Shown here in pieces: positions 25,576 through 34,510 of a stretch of DNA of 64,000 bases. The stretch comes from Albimonas donghaensis (GTDB lineage Bacteria > Pseudomonadota > Alphaproteobacteria > Rhodobacterales > Rhodobacteraceae): contig NZ_FNMZ01000005.1 of NCBI RefSeq assembly GCF_900106695.1, forward strand, positions 124,001 to 188,000, in the 5' to 3' direction. The notes beneath the pieces were generated by a model. The model did no database searches and was not told the origin of the DNA. It was given only the letters and a program-made list of their open reading frames with translations. Both the position numbers and the translations under genes were made by a program. Every line of letters starts with the position of its first letter. Positions within the stretch are counted from its first letter, which is position 1.

Positions 25576-26811
25576 ATGTCCGCCTCTTCCTCATCCGCGC
25601 GCATCCCATCCGTCGACGTGGCCATCGTGGGCGGGGGGGCCATCGGCGCGGCGGTCGCCTGGGGGCTGCGCGTGCTGGCGGGCTTCGAGGGCTCGGTCGC
25701 GGTGATCGAGCGGGACGCGAGCTATGCCGGCGCCTCGGTCGCGCTGAACGCCGGCGGGATCCGGGCGCAGTTCTCGACCGCGGTAAACATCGCGCTGTCG
25801 GCCTACGGGGTGGAGGTGCTGCGCGCCTTCCCCGACCTTTTCGGCGCGTCATTCGGGGGGGGCGCCGCCCGCCCCGATCCCGGCTTTCGCGAACACGGCT
25901 ACCTGTTCCTCGCCGCCACCCCGGCGCAGGAGGCCGCGATGCGCGCCACCCATGCCGCCCAGCGCGCGGCGGGGGCCGAGGTGGTGCTGCTGACGCCTGC
26001 GGAGGTCGCCGCCCGCTACCCCCATCTGCGCCTGGAAGAGATCCGGCTCGCCAGTCTCGGCCTGCGGGGGGAGGGCTGGTTCGACAACATGGGCCTGCAC
26101 GGCGCCATGCTGCGCGCGGCCCGGGCGGCGGGCGCGCGGGTGATCCGGGACGAGGCCGTGGGCTTCGAGATGACGGCGGATCGGGGGCCGGGCGGCCGGG
26201 TCGCGGCGGTGCGCCTGGCCTCCGGCGCCCGCCTGGGCTGCGGCGTCGCGGTCAACGCCGCCGGGCCGCGGGCGGGAACGGTGGCTGGCTGGGCCGGGCT
26301 CGCCCTGCCCATCGAGCCGCGCAAGCGCACGCTCTTCACCTTCGACTGCGCCGCCCCGCCGGCGGGCCCCCTGCCCCTGATGATCGACCCGTCGGGCGTG
26401 TTCTGCCGCCCCGAGGGAACCGGCTTTCTCGCTGGCGCCCCGCCCGTCGAGGACCCCGCCGTGGCGCCCGAGGACTTCGAGCCCCGCCACGCCGAGTTCG
26501 AGGACATCGTCTGGCCGACCCTCGCCGCCCGCGCCGAATGCTTCGAGGCGATCCGCCCGGGCCGCTTCTGGGCCGGCCACTACGAATGGAACCGCTTCGA
26601 CCGCAACGGGGTGGTGGGCGCGCATCCCGAGGTCCCCAACCTGATCCACGCCGCCGGTTTCTCGGGCCACGGGCTCCAGCACGCGCCCGGCGTGGGGCGC
26701 GGAGTGGGGGAGCTGATCGCCCATGGGGCCTATCGCAGCCTGGATCTCTCCCCGCTCGGCTATGAGCGGTTGCTGGAGAACCGCCCCCTGGTCGAGGAAG
26801 AGGTGATCTGA
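25576..26811 (+). CDS. FAD-dependent oxidoreductase (DAO family, FOXRED1-like)
   Basis: A 411-residue flavoprotein of the D-amino-acid-oxidase/sarcosine-dehydrogenase superfamily. The dinucleotide-binding loop VAIVGGGAIGAAVAWGL starts near residue 15. The next segment (ASVALNAGGIRAQFSTAVNI) closely follows the FOXRED1/bacterial DAO-like pattern. The C terminus has GFSGHGLQHAPGVGRGVGELI, the FAD-closing motif. ATG 25576 is chosen because the frame further upstream lies in the divergent promoter and lacks similarity. The substrate is probably a secondary or N-methyl amino acid, or another small amine. A long inverted repeat at 26848-26898 separates it from the convergent ackA. Confidence 0.87.
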   Translation: MSASSSSARIPSVDVAIVGGGAIGAAVAWGLRVLAGFEGSVAVIERDASYAGASVALNAGGIRAQFSTAVNIALSAYGVEVLRAFPDLFGASFGGGAARPDPGFREHGYLFLAATPAQEAAMRATHAAQRAAGAEVVLLTPAEVAARYPHLRLEEIRLASLGLRGEGWFDNMGLHGAMLRAARAAGARVIRDEAVGFEMTADRGPGGRVAAVRLASGARLGCGVAVNAAGPRAGTVAGWAGLALPIEPRKRTLFTFDCAAPPAGPLPLMIDPSGVFCRPEGTGFLAGAPPVEDPAVAPEDFEPRHAEFEDIVWPTLAARAECFEAIRPGRFWAGHYEWNRFDRNGVVGAHPEVPNLIHAAGFSGHGLQHAPGVGRGVGELIAHGAYRSLDLSPLGYERLLENRPLVEEEVI

Positions 26812-26847
26812 CGCCCGCCGCGCGCGGGCGCCGGCCGATCCGGGCGC

Positions 26848-26898
26848 CGCGGCCTTCCCCGGCCGGGGTGGGCGGGCGGGAGGTCGGGGAAGGCCGCG
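26848..26898. terminator. Bidirectional terminator-like inverted repeat
   Basis: A perfect 14-bp stem (26848-26861 with 26885-26898) built around GCGGCCTTCCCCG, with a 23-base loop, lies between convergent genes. Confidence 0.6.
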
Positions 26899-26939
26899 CG
26901 GGGCGCCAGCCCCGCCCCGCCCCCACCCCGTGCAGTCGT

Positions 26940-27989
26940 TCAGCCGTTCAGCAGGCCCAGCACCGCATGGGCGATCTCCCCGGCCTCATCGGCCTCGATC
27001 ACCACGCAGGCGCGCTCGTCCAGTCCCGCCCAGCGCAACCCGTCGAGAATCCGCGCCCGCACCGGGGCCGCGTGCTCGCCTATGCCGCCGGTGAAGGCGA
27101 TGGCGTCCACGCCCTCCATCAGCGCGATCAGCCCGCCCGCATGGCGCAGTGCCCAGTGGCAATAGTGATCCACCGCGAAACGCGCCGCATCGTCATCCCG
27201 CTCCAGAAGCGCCTTCATCGAACCCGAGCCGCCCAGCGCCTTCAGCCCGCTCTCGCGGTTCAGCGCCCGTTCCAGCCCCGCCGGGTCCTCGCCCTGGCGC
27301 AGCAGGTGGAAGATCACCCCCGGATCCAGCTCCCCGCAGCGGGTGGCCATCACCAGCCCTTCCATCGGGGAAAAGCCCATGGTCGTCGCCACGCTTCTCC
27401 CGTCCCGGATCGCGGCCATCGAGGACCCGGCGCCCAGATGGCAGGCCAGCAGCCGCCCCGGCGGCGGCGCCCCGGTCAGATCCGCCCACCGCCGCACCAT
27501 CGAGGCGTAGGACAGCCCGTGAAACCCGTAGCGCTTCAGCCCCTGCGCGCGGAATTCGGCGGGAATGGCGAAGGTCGTCTCGACCTCGGGCTGGGTGGCG
27601 TGAAAGGCGGTGTCGAAACAGGCGAAGACCCGCGCCCCGGGCCAAAGCTCGGCGGCCGCGTCCACGATATGCAGCGCCGGCGGATTGTGCAGGGGGGCGA
27701 AGGCGCAGGCGGCCTCCAGCGCCGCGCGCATCTCGGCCCCGAACTCCCCCGGCGCGCGCAGATGGGCGCCATGGGCGACCCGGTGTCCGACCGCGACCGG
27801 CGCCGGCGCCGCCCCCGTCCCCGCCATGATCCCCGACACCGCCTCCGCCAGCCGCCCGGCGGGCACGGTCATCACGTCGAGATCCGAGAGCTGCCCGCTC
27901 CCCAACGGCGCGCCGGCCAGGTCATATGCCGCCAGCTTCAGCGAGGACGAGCCCGCATTCAACGTCATCAGCCAATCGACGCCCGCCAT
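26940..27989 (-). CDS. ackA: Acetate kinase
   Basis: A 349-residue acetate kinase interconverting acetyl phosphate + ADP and acetate + ATP. ASKHA-fold motifs are present: N11 in TLNAGSSSLK (PHOSPHATE1), R70/H73 in VGHRVAHGA, D126 in CFDTAFHAT (catalytic), H157 in RYGFHGLSY, HLGAGSS and FTGGIGEH (adenosine). It is shorter than the usual 390-400 residues. The ATG at 27989 follows GGGAACGGAG. Phosphotransacetylase is not adjacent. A GntR gene ends 165 bases upstream on the same strand, and the gap carries a 12-bp direct repeat (28056-28079). Butyrate or propionate kinase activity cannot be excluded. Confidence 0.88.
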   Translation of the reverse strand: MAGVDWLMTLNAGSSSLKLAAYDLAGAPLGSGQLSDLDVMTVPAGRLAEAVSGIMAGTGAAPAPVAVGHRVAHGAHLRAPGEFGAEMRAALEAACAFAPLHNPPALHIVDAAAELWPGARVFACFDTAFHATQPEVETTFAIPAEFRAQGLKRYGFHGLSYASMVRRWADLTGAPPPGRLLACHLGAGSSMAAIRDGRSVATTMGFSPMEGLVMATRCGELDPGVIFHLLRQGEDPAGLERALNRESGLKALGGSGSMKALLERDDDAARFAVDHYCHWALRHAGGLIALMEGVDAIAFTGGIGEHAAPVRARILDGLRWAGLDERACVVIEADEAGEIAHAVLGLLNG

Positions 27990-28154
27990 CTCCGTTCCCC
28001 TCCCATCCGGTCCGCGCCCGGTTCGCCCGCAGTCCGCGCGCAGTCCACGCCCGGCCGCGCGCAAGTCCGCGCGCAAGTCCGGGGGACAGTGGCCCAGAAT
28101 CGCGCCCCTCCCTACGCGGCAGGGGCGCGCGCCGGGCGCGGGGGAGGGGAGGGG

Positions 28155-28946
28155 TCAGCGGGTGACGAGGCTCAGGCCGGGCACCCGCGCGGCCAGCGCC
28201 CGGTCGCGCATGGCCGCGTCGAGATTGCGCAGCGCCAGCCGCGCATGTTCGCGCGCCAGCGCCTCGGCCCGCGCGCCCTCCCGCGCCGCGATCGCCTCGA
28301 TCAGCCCGCGATGCTGGGCCTGGGCGACGGTCAGGCTTTCGCGCACCTCGTCCATGCGCGACTGGGCGTCGATGAAGGCGGAGGGACCGGCGAAGGGCAG
28401 CCGCGTCGCCTGCGCGATCTGGCGGATCACCAGCGGCGAGCCCGACAGCGCCGCAAGCGCCCCGTGGAAGGCCTCGTTCGCCTCCAAATAGGCGGGGAAC
28501 TCCAGCGCCGCGGCGCCGGGGGCGAGAATGTCGTCGAGCCGGGCCAGCAGCGCCCGCGCCGCCTCCATCGGGCCGGGCGCGGCGCCCCGCTCGGCCGCGA
28601 GCCGGGCGGCCGCGCCTTCCAGCACCCCGCGCAGCTCGATGGCGTCGCGCACATCGGCCTCGGAAAACGCCCGCGCCGCGTAGCCGCCGGAGGCCAGCTG
28701 GATCAGCAGCCCCTCCTGCTCCAGCCGCGCCAGCGCCGCGCGGATCGGGGTGCGCGACAGACCCAGCCGCTCGGCCATGTCGAGCTCGGACAACCGCTCG
28801 CCGGGGGCGACGGCGCCGGAATGGATCAGCTCGCGCAGCCCCAGCACCGCGCGCAGCCCCCGCGCGGCGGCGCCGCGAGAGGAGGCCGGCCCGCGTTCGG
28901 CCGCGGGCGCGGGCGGGATCTCGGGATTGGGGGACCGGTCGGCCAA
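28155..28946 (-). CDS. GntR-family regulator, FadR/FCD subgroup
   Basis: A 263-residue regulator. The winged HTH (IHSGAVAPGERLSELDMAERLGLSRTPIRAAL, in parts, about 35-80) has the SRTPIR recognition helix of the FadR subgroup. It is followed by an all-helical FCD domain (about 95-230, DAIELRGVLEGAA, and EFHGAL-like EAFHGALAAL) that binds an organic-acid ligand with a metal. The start is TTG at 28946, 6 bases after GGAG; there is no ATG or GTG in a suitable place. TGTATACA, a GntR-type palindrome, lies 33 bases upstream, and a second near-copy is close to the divergent MetE-like gene. It probably controls both directions. Confidence 0.85.
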   Translation of the reverse strand: MADRSPNPEIPPAPAAERGPASSRGAAARGLRAVLGLRELIHSGAVAPGERLSELDMAERLGLSRTPIRAALARLEQEGLLIQLASGGYAARAFSEADVRDAIELRGVLEGAAARLAAERGAAPGPMEAARALLARLDDILAPGAAALEFPAYLEANEAFHGALAALSGSPLVIRQIAQATRLPFAGPSAFIDAQSRMDEVRESLTVAQAQHRGLIEAIAAREGARAEALAREHARLALRNLDAAMRDRALAARVPGLSLVTR

Positions 28947-28978
28947 GGCGATCTCCGTCAAAGCAGGGGACTTAGGCC

Positions 28979-28986
28979 TGTATACA
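28979..28986. promoter_or_regulatory. GntR-type operator half of the divergent region (TGTATACA)
   Basis: A perfect 8-bp palindrome matching FadR-subgroup operators, 33 bases from the GntR start. It overlaps TATACA, a possible -10 for the gntR gene. Confidence 0.55.
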
Positions 28987-29062
28987 AGACCGGGCGAAAA
29001 CCCTCCATAGCGACGGAAACCCGGCCTCGGCGTCGAAGGGACTGGCCCGCGGCCCCCTCTGC

Positions 29063-29072
29063 TGCATACAAT
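29063..29072 (+). promoter_or_regulatory. Second GntR-type site overlapping a -10 box
   Basis: TGCATACA (29063-29070) is one base from the first operator. It overlaps TACAAT (29067-29072), a good -10 box for the MetE-like gene, so binding should repress it. Confidence 0.5.
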
Positions 29073-29135
29073 CACGCGCAGTCCCCGCGGACGACCCGAC
29101 GCAACGGGCCGCCGCCCGCCCCCGGAGAGGAACGC

Positions 29136-30266
29136 ATGACCCAGACCCCTGTCCCGCCCCCGCCCTACCGCGCCGACCATGTCGGCAGCCTGCTGCGCGC
29201 CGCCCCGGTCAAGGCCGCCCGCAAGGGCTATTACGAAACCGGGACCACCCCGATCGAGGACCTGCGCGCCGCCGAGGACGCGGCCATCCGCGACTCGATC
29301 CGGATGCAGGAGGAGGCCGGCCTGATGGCCGTGACCGACGGCGAATGCCGGCGCTCCTTCTGGCATTACGACTTCATCGGCGCCCTCGACGGCTTCGACC
29401 TGGAGGAGCGGGACGAGGGCGTGGACTTCGCCGGCGTGAAGCTCCGCCCGATCTTCCCGACCATCAAGGGCGCGCTCGATTTTCCCGACGACCACCCGAT
29501 GCTGGAGCATTTCAGGTTCGTGGCGGCCAACACGAAGGTCACGCCCAAGATCTCCATCCCCGGCCCGTCCTGCTGCCACTTCCGGACGGCGGTCGCGGAC
29601 ATCCACCCGGCCGAATACAAGGACCCGCAGGCCCTGTTCGACGCGCTGGCGCAGGTCTACAAAAAGGCCGTCGCGGCGTTCTACGCGGCCGGCTGCCGTT
29701 ACCTGCAGATGGACGACATCTTCTTCGCCTACCTGTGCGACCCCAAGCACCGCGCCGCGCGCGAGGCCGACGGTCAGGACCCGGACTGGCTGATCGACCG
29801 CTATGCGTGGATGATGAACGAGGCGATCAAGGACCGCCCCGCCGACATGCTGATCGGCATGCATATGTGCCGGGGCAACTTCCGCTCGACCCACGCCGCC
29901 GAAGGGGCCTACGACCCGGCCGCCGACGCGGTGTTCAACAAGACCGGCGTCGACATCTTCTTCATGGAATACGACACCGAGCGCGCCGGCGGGCTGGAGC
30001 CGCTGCGCCTGCTGTCCAAGGGCAGGCAGCGGGTCATGCCGGGCTTCATCACCACCAAGACCGGCGGGCTGGAGCGCCTGGACGACCTGAAGCGTCAGTT
30101 CGAGGCGGCCTCCAGATTCGCCGACATCGATCAGCTCGGGATCGCGCCGCAATGCGGCTTCGCCTCGACCGAGGAAGGCAACGACATCACCTTCGACGAC
30201 CAGCGCCGCAAGCTGGAGCTGGTGGTGAAAACCGCCGAGGCGGTCTGGGGCGGCGTCACCGCCTGA
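29136..30266 (+). CDS. MetE C-terminal-like, cobalamin-independent methyltransferase
   Basis: A 376-residue protein equivalent to the catalytic C-terminal half of MetE, as in the YxjG/MetE-like group. The zinc ligands are all in place: H243 and C245 (GMHMCRGNF), E278 (FFMEYDTERAGG) and C340 (GIAPQCGFAS). The homocysteine/folate barrel opens with DHVGSLLRA. The N-terminal folate-binding half of full MetE is missing, so the methyl donor may be another compound. ATG 29136 follows GGAGAGG. It is divergent from a GntR gene and preceded by two GntR-like sites. Confidence 0.87.
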   Translation: MTQTPVPPPPYRADHVGSLLRAAPVKAARKGYYETGTTPIEDLRAAEDAAIRDSIRMQEEAGLMAVTDGECRRSFWHYDFIGALDGFDLEERDEGVDFAGVKLRPIFPTIKGALDFPDDHPMLEHFRFVAANTKVTPKISIPGPSCCHFRTAVADIHPAEYKDPQALFDALAQVYKKAVAAFYAAGCRYLQMDDIFFAYLCDPKHRAAREADGQDPDWLIDRYAWMMNEAIKDRPADMLIGMHMCRGNFRSTHAAEGAYDPAADAVFNKTGVDIFFMEYDTERAGGLEPLRLLSKGRQRVMPGFITTKTGGLERLDDLKRQFEAASRFADIDQLGIAPQCGFASTEEGNDITFDDQRRKLELVVKTAEAVWGGVTA

Positions 30267-30658
30267 CCCCGCCGCGCCGCGACGGCGGGCGGAGGGAGCG
30301 GCGCGTCCGCCCCTCCGCCCCTGGCCAACGCCCGCCCGCGCCGCGCTGACAGGGGCGGCGCTTGCGGCGCGGCCCGCTTGCGGCGCGGTGGGCGCCCGGC
30401 TGGCGGTTCCGGGCGCGCATGCGGGCATGACCGACGACAGAAGGGCGGCCGCCCCGCCTTCGGCGCTTGCCGGGCGGCTCCGGCGCGTCTATCCGGGCGC
30501 CCACCCGACGCCCGCCCGGCGCGCCCCGCCCCCGCCCCCGCGCCCCATGGGCGTGACATTCCCGCATGGCGCGTTAGGTTTCCCCAAGCCGCGCCCGCCG
30601 CGGCCCGAGATCCAAGCCGCCCGCGACACGGCCGACGCCCCCTGCCTGGAGACTTCGT
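30267..30658. other. Non-coding stretch upstream of the MscS-family gene
   Basis: No gene is recognised. It contains a 14-bp direct repeat CGCTTGCGGCGCGG (30359-30372 and 30375-30388) and presumably the promoter of the channel gene, though no clear -35/-10 pair is seen. Confidence 0.5.
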
Positions 30659-33250
30659 TTGACCCGCCCCGATATTTCCCGCCCGTGGCGCGCCCGGCTC
30701 GCGACGCTGTGCGTCACGCTGAGCCTCGCCCTCTGCCTCTGCCTGTTCGCGTCTCCCGGCCAGGCCCAGCTCGGCTTCGGCGCCCTGACCGGCTCCGGCT
30801 CCGGCGACGCCGCCGCGGAAGAGAGCGCGGAGTCCGGCGACGGGTCCGGAGACGGCTCGGGGGGCGAGACCGGGTCCGCCGACGTCGCCGCCGATCCCGC
30901 CGCCGCCCTGCTGAAGGTCCTCGAAGACCCCGAGGCCCGCGACAAGCTGATCGGCGCCCTGCGCGAGAGCGGCGCCGCGGCCGAGGCCGACGCCGGCGCG
31001 CAGCCCAGCGGCCGGGAGGAGGCCTCCACCGAGCCCGCCGCCGCCGCGCCCGCTTCGGGAGACGCGGGGGGAGACGCCTCCGCCGCGGCCTCCAACAGCG
31101 AGGGCCTGTCCATCGGCCGCCAGGCGGCGGAGCTGAGCCAGCGCGCCGTGGAGCAAGCCGCGGATTTCGCCTTCAGCCTGTGGGACAAGCTGGCGCTCGC
31201 CCCCGGCCGCCTGTCCGAACTGCGATCCGCCGCCGATTCCGGCGTGATCCTCGGCGCGCTTCAGGAACTGGCGGTGGCGATCCTGGTCACCTATGCGGTG
31301 TTCATCGCCCTGCGCCTCGCCGCCCGGCCGCTGCGGCGGCGCCTGGGACAGGCCGGCGAGGGGCGCGGCTGGCTTCCGACGCTGGGCCTCAGCATGGGCA
31401 CCACCCTGCTCGACGCGGTCACGGTGCTGGCGGCCTTCGCCTCCGGCTACGCCATCGTCACCTTCGCCACCGGCGCCGCGGGACAGGTCGGCTTCAGTCA
31501 GAGCCTTTACCTCAACGCCTTCGTGGCGGTGGAGATCTCGCGCACCGTGATCCGCTTCGCCCTGCGGCCCGAGACCGGCGCCCTGCGCCTGATCCCGCTG
31601 CCCGACGGCGGCGCGCAGGCGCTGGCCTGGCGGCTGGTCGCGGCGGCCGGCATCCTGGGCTACGGCCACCTGCTCGCCGCCCCGATCGTCAGCCGCGAGG
31701 TCGGCTGGCGCGCCGGCGCGGCGCTGGGGGCCGCGGTGTCGCTGATCGTGGTGCTGATCGCCATGATCTCGGTCCTGCGCCACCGCAAGGCGGTCGCCGC
31801 CTGGCTCACGCCGTCGGATTCGCAGAGCCGCAAGGTCTTCGCGACCCTCGCCCGGCTCTGGCATATTCCGGTGATGCTCTACCTGGCGGGGCTGTTCGTG
31901 ATCGTGCTGATCCGGCCCGGCGGCGTCCTGTTCCCGGTGCTCGAAGCCACCGCCGAGGTGCTGGCCGCCATCGTGGTCGGCATGATCGTCAACCACACGC
32001 TCGCCACCTGGGCCCGTCGCGGCGTCAGCCTGCCCGACCGGATCACCTCCTCCCTGCCCCTGCTCGAACAGCGGCTGAACAGCTTCCTGCCCAAGCTTCT
32101 GATGCTGGTCCGGATGCTGGTGCTGATCTCGATCCTGATCTGGACCCTGCAGGTCGCCGGGATCACCCAGCTCGACGCCTGGCTGGGCTCGGATCTCGGG
32201 CTGCGGCTGACCGGCGGCATGGTCAGCGTGGCGATGATCCTGTTCGCGGCCTTCGTGGCCTGGCTGGCCATGACCTCCTGGATCGACTGGCGGCTCAACC
32301 CCGAGGTCGGGGCCGCCCCGTCCCCGCGCGAGACCACGCTGCTGACCCTGATGCGCAACGCCGCGACGATCGTGCTGGCGGTGCTGACGCTGATGTTCTC
32401 GCTCAGCGAGCTGGGCATCGACATCGCGCCGCTGATCGCCTCCGCCGGCGTCCTGGGCCTGGCCATCGGCTTCGGCGCGCAAAAGCTGGTGCAGGACGTG
32501 ATCACCGGCATCTTCATCCAGCTTGAAAACGCCATGAACGTGGGCGACGTGGTCACCGCCGGCGGCATCACCGGCGGGGTGGAGAAGCTGACCGTGCGCT
32601 CCGTCTCCATCCGCGACCTGAACGGGACCTATCACCTGATCCCGTTCAGCTCGGTGGACTCGGTGTCGAACCTGACCCGCGACTTCTCCTACGCCGTGTT
32701 CGACATGGGCATCGCCTATCGCGAGGACATCGACGAGGCCAAGCAGGGCATCCTCGACGCCTTCTCCGAACTGATGGAGGACCCCGAATTCGCGGTGCAG
32801 ACCACCGGCGACCTGGAGTGGTTCGGCGTGCAGGCGCTGGGCGACTCGGCGGTGGTGCTGCGGGCGCGGGTGAAGACCCTGCCCGGCAAGCAGTGGGGCC
32901 TGCTGCGCACGCTCAACGAACGGGTGAAGAAGGTCTACGACGCCCGCGGGATCGAGATCCCCTACCCGCACCAGACCATCTATTTCGGCGAGAACAAGGA
33001 CGGCTCGGCCCCGGCCCTGCACCTGGTTCGCGACGATTCCGAGAAGGCCGCCGAGGAAATGGCCAAGGCGATCTCCCCGCGCGTGGTGGAGGGGACCGCG
33101 ACCCCCGCGCCCGCGGCCGCGGCCAAGCCCGCCACGGGAACGGCAACGGGAACGGGCGCAGGCACGGGCGGGGACGGCGACACGTCGGCCCCGCGGACCG
33201 ACAAGGCCTCGGGCGTCGCGCGCGACATGCCCGACGAAGACGAAGCCTGA
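30659..33250 (+). CDS. Large MscS-family mechanosensitive channel (YbiO-like)
   Basis: An 863-residue inner-membrane channel that opens on membrane tension to release solutes in osmotic downshock. It begins at TTG with a signal-like segment (about 12-37). A periplasmic Ala/Gly/Ser/Glu-rich region follows to about 160, then about eight or more transmembrane helices. The MscS pore helix lies near 595-640 (APLIASAGVLGLAIGFGAQK, then LVQDVITGIF), followed by the beta domain (NVGDVVTAGGITGGVEKLTVRSVSIRD in part) and a C-terminal alpha/beta domain. The tail is low-complexity Gly/Thr/Ala. The size and helix number match the E. coli YbiO/MscM group. A terminator follows. Confidence 0.88.
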   Translation: MTRPDISRPWRARLATLCVTLSLALCLCLFASPGQAQLGFGALTGSGSGDAAAEESAESGDGSGDGSGGETGSADVAADPAAALLKVLEDPEARDKLIGALRESGAAAEADAGAQPSGREEASTEPAAAAPASGDAGGDASAAASNSEGLSIGRQAAELSQRAVEQAADFAFSLWDKLALAPGRLSELRSAADSGVILGALQELAVAILVTYAVFIALRLAARPLRRRLGQAGEGRGWLPTLGLSMGTTLLDAVTVLAAFASGYAIVTFATGAAGQVGFSQSLYLNAFVAVEISRTVIRFALRPETGALRLIPLPDGGAQALAWRLVAAAGILGYGHLLAAPIVSREVGWRAGAALGAAVSLIVVLIAMISVLRHRKAVAAWLTPSDSQSRKVFATLARLWHIPVMLYLAGLFVIVLIRPGGVLFPVLEATAEVLAAIVVGMIVNHTLATWARRGVSLPDRITSSLPLLEQRLNSFLPKLLMLVRMLVLISILIWTLQVAGITQLDAWLGSDLGLRLTGGMVSVAMILFAAFVAWLAMTSWIDWRLNPEVGAAPSPRETTLLTLMRNAATIVLAVLTLMFSLSELGIDIAPLIASAGVLGLAIGFGAQKLVQDVITGIFIQLENAMNVGDVVTAGGITGGVEKLTVRSVSIRDLNGTYHLIPFSSVDSVSNLTRDFSYAVFDMGIAYREDIDEAKQGILDAFSELMEDPEFAVQTTGDLEWFGVQALGDSAVVLRARVKTLPGKQWGLLRTLNERVKKVYDARGIEIPYPHQTIYFGENKDGSAPALHLVRDDSEKAAEEMAKAISPRVVEGTATPAPAAAAKPATGTATGTGAGTGGDGDTSAPRTDKASGVARDMPDEDEA

Positions 33251-33257
33251 CCCCGTT

Positions 33258-33289
33258 CCGCCCCGCCCCCTTCGCCGGGGGCGGGGCGG
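33258..33289. terminator. Bidirectional terminator between the MscS and LacI genes
   Basis: A perfect 13-bp GC stem (33258-33270 with 33277-33289) with loop TTCGCC lies between convergent stop codons. Confidence 0.7.
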
Positions 33290-33316
33290 GCGCGAAGGCG
33301 GGCGCGGGCGCGGGGC

Positions 33317-34354
33317 TCAGAGATTGTCCTGCACGAGGATCTCGATCCGCACCGTCTCCTGGCTTTCCAGCGGGTCGCGGGCATCGACGCTGGCGCGCAG
33401 GACCCGCAGGGCGCTGCGCACCAGGTGGCCGGAATCCTGCGTGATCACCGCATCCGCCGCGCCCGCGCGCAGGGCCGCCTCGGTGTAGTCCGTGCGCTCA
33501 TGCGCCACGATCACCAGCCGGGACAGGTCGACCATCTCCGCCAGCGGATCCAGCACCCGCTCCGCCTCCGAGCTCATCACGTAGACGCCGCGCAGGTCCG
33601 GCGCGTTGGCCAGCGCCTGGGCCAGCGTCGCGCGGGTGCGCTCCGGATCGCCCCAGGTCTCCAGCGAGGGCGAGACGCCGAGCCCCGGGAACACCCCGTT
33701 GATCACCTGATCGAAGCCCAGCCGACGCTCCAGATTGTCCAGCAGCTGCATGGTCTCGCAGACCACCAGCAGCGCGCCCGCCGCGCCCGGCCCGCAGAAC
33801 CGCCCCATCAGGCGCGCCGCGGTGCGCCCCGCGGCGCGGTTGTCGATGCCGATGAAGCGCGACCGCTCCGCGTTGGGCTGCTTGGAGATGAAGGCGACCA
33901 CCGACACGCCCCGCCGCCGCAGCCGGTCGATGGCGTCGCGCACCTGCGGCGAGGCCGGCGCCATGATCGCCACGCCGTCCACCGCGCCTGTCCCCGCCCC
34001 GGCCTTCAGCCCGTCCAGCACCGCGGCGATGGCATGGGCGTCGGTTTCGGGGATGCGCAGGACGTCGGCATGGACCCGCTCCAGCGCGAAGGCGCGGTTG
34101 GCCTCGTCGATGCGCCCCACCACGCCGGACATGAAGCGGCCCTCGGTGTCGGGCAGCACGAACAGGAACCGGTAATCCCGCTTGCGCGCCAGGTTCGCCG
34201 CCGAGATGTCGCGCACGAAGCCCAGTTCCCGGATCGCCTGGTTGACCCGCTCGATGGTGCCCGCGCGCACGCCGGGCCGATCGTTGAGCACGCGGTCGAC
34301 GGTGGCGAGGCTCACCCCCGCGGCGCGGGCCAGGTCCTTGGTCGTCGGTCGCAT
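33317..34354 (-). CDS. LacI-family transcriptional regulator
   Basis: A 345-residue regulator. The N-terminal HTH is RPTTKDLARAAGVSLATVDR (2-21) with hinge helix AANLARKRDY near 53-62. The periplasmic-binding-protein-like sensor domain follows, with two lobes (VAIMAPASP; GIDNRAAGR; VVCETMQLLDN; VIVAHERTD). The ATG at 34354 follows AAGGAC; the upstream frame runs through a tandem repeat and is not coding. It is divergent from the polyol-type ABC/DAK operon, whose promoter region carries two 16-bp palindromes of LacI type (34511-34556), so it is the probable local repressor. The ligand is presumably the transported sugar or polyol or its phosphate. Confidence 0.88.
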   Translation of the reverse strand: MRPTTKDLARAAGVSLATVDRVLNDRPGVRAGTIERVNQAIRELGFVRDISAANLARKRDYRFLFVLPDTEGRFMSGVVGRIDEANRAFALERVHADVLRIPETDAHAIAAVLDGLKAGAGTGAVDGVAIMAPASPQVRDAIDRLRRRGVSVVAFISKQPNAERSRFIGIDNRAAGRTAARLMGRFCGPGAAGALLVVCETMQLLDNLERRLGFDQVINGVFPGLGVSPSLETWGDPERTRATLAQALANAPDLRGVYVMSSEAERVLDPLAEMVDLSRLVIVAHERTDYTEAALRAGAADAVITQDSGHLVRSALRVLRASVDARDPLESQETVRIEILVQDNL

Positions 34355-34364
34355 TCCTGTCCTT

Positions 34365-34441
34365 CCATCGGGCGCGGTGGCCATCGGGCGCGGGGCCATC
34401 GGGCGCGGGGCCATCGGGCGCGGTGGCCATCGGGGGCGCGG
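34365..34441. repeat. 15/16-bp minisatellite (about 5 units)
   Basis: Tandem copies of CCATCGGGCGCGG(T)GG at 34365, 34381, 34396, 34411 and 34427, alternating 16 and 15 bases, lie between the LacI start codon and the operators. A sixth degenerate unit follows. Confidence 0.9.
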
Positions 34442-34510
34442 GCCACCGGGCGCGCGGGGCGCCCCGCCTTTCCCTGTTACAGCACTGGCGCATCGCAAGG
34501 AAAGGCGCTT

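Noticed and set aside
30131-33022. 963-codon minus-strand frame opposite the MscS-family gene
   Set aside because: Antisense of a gene with well-placed family motifs; Arg/Gly/His/Gln-rich.
34365-34441. CRISPR-like array
   Set aside because: Units are contiguous 15/16-bp copies without unique spacers and no cas genes are present.
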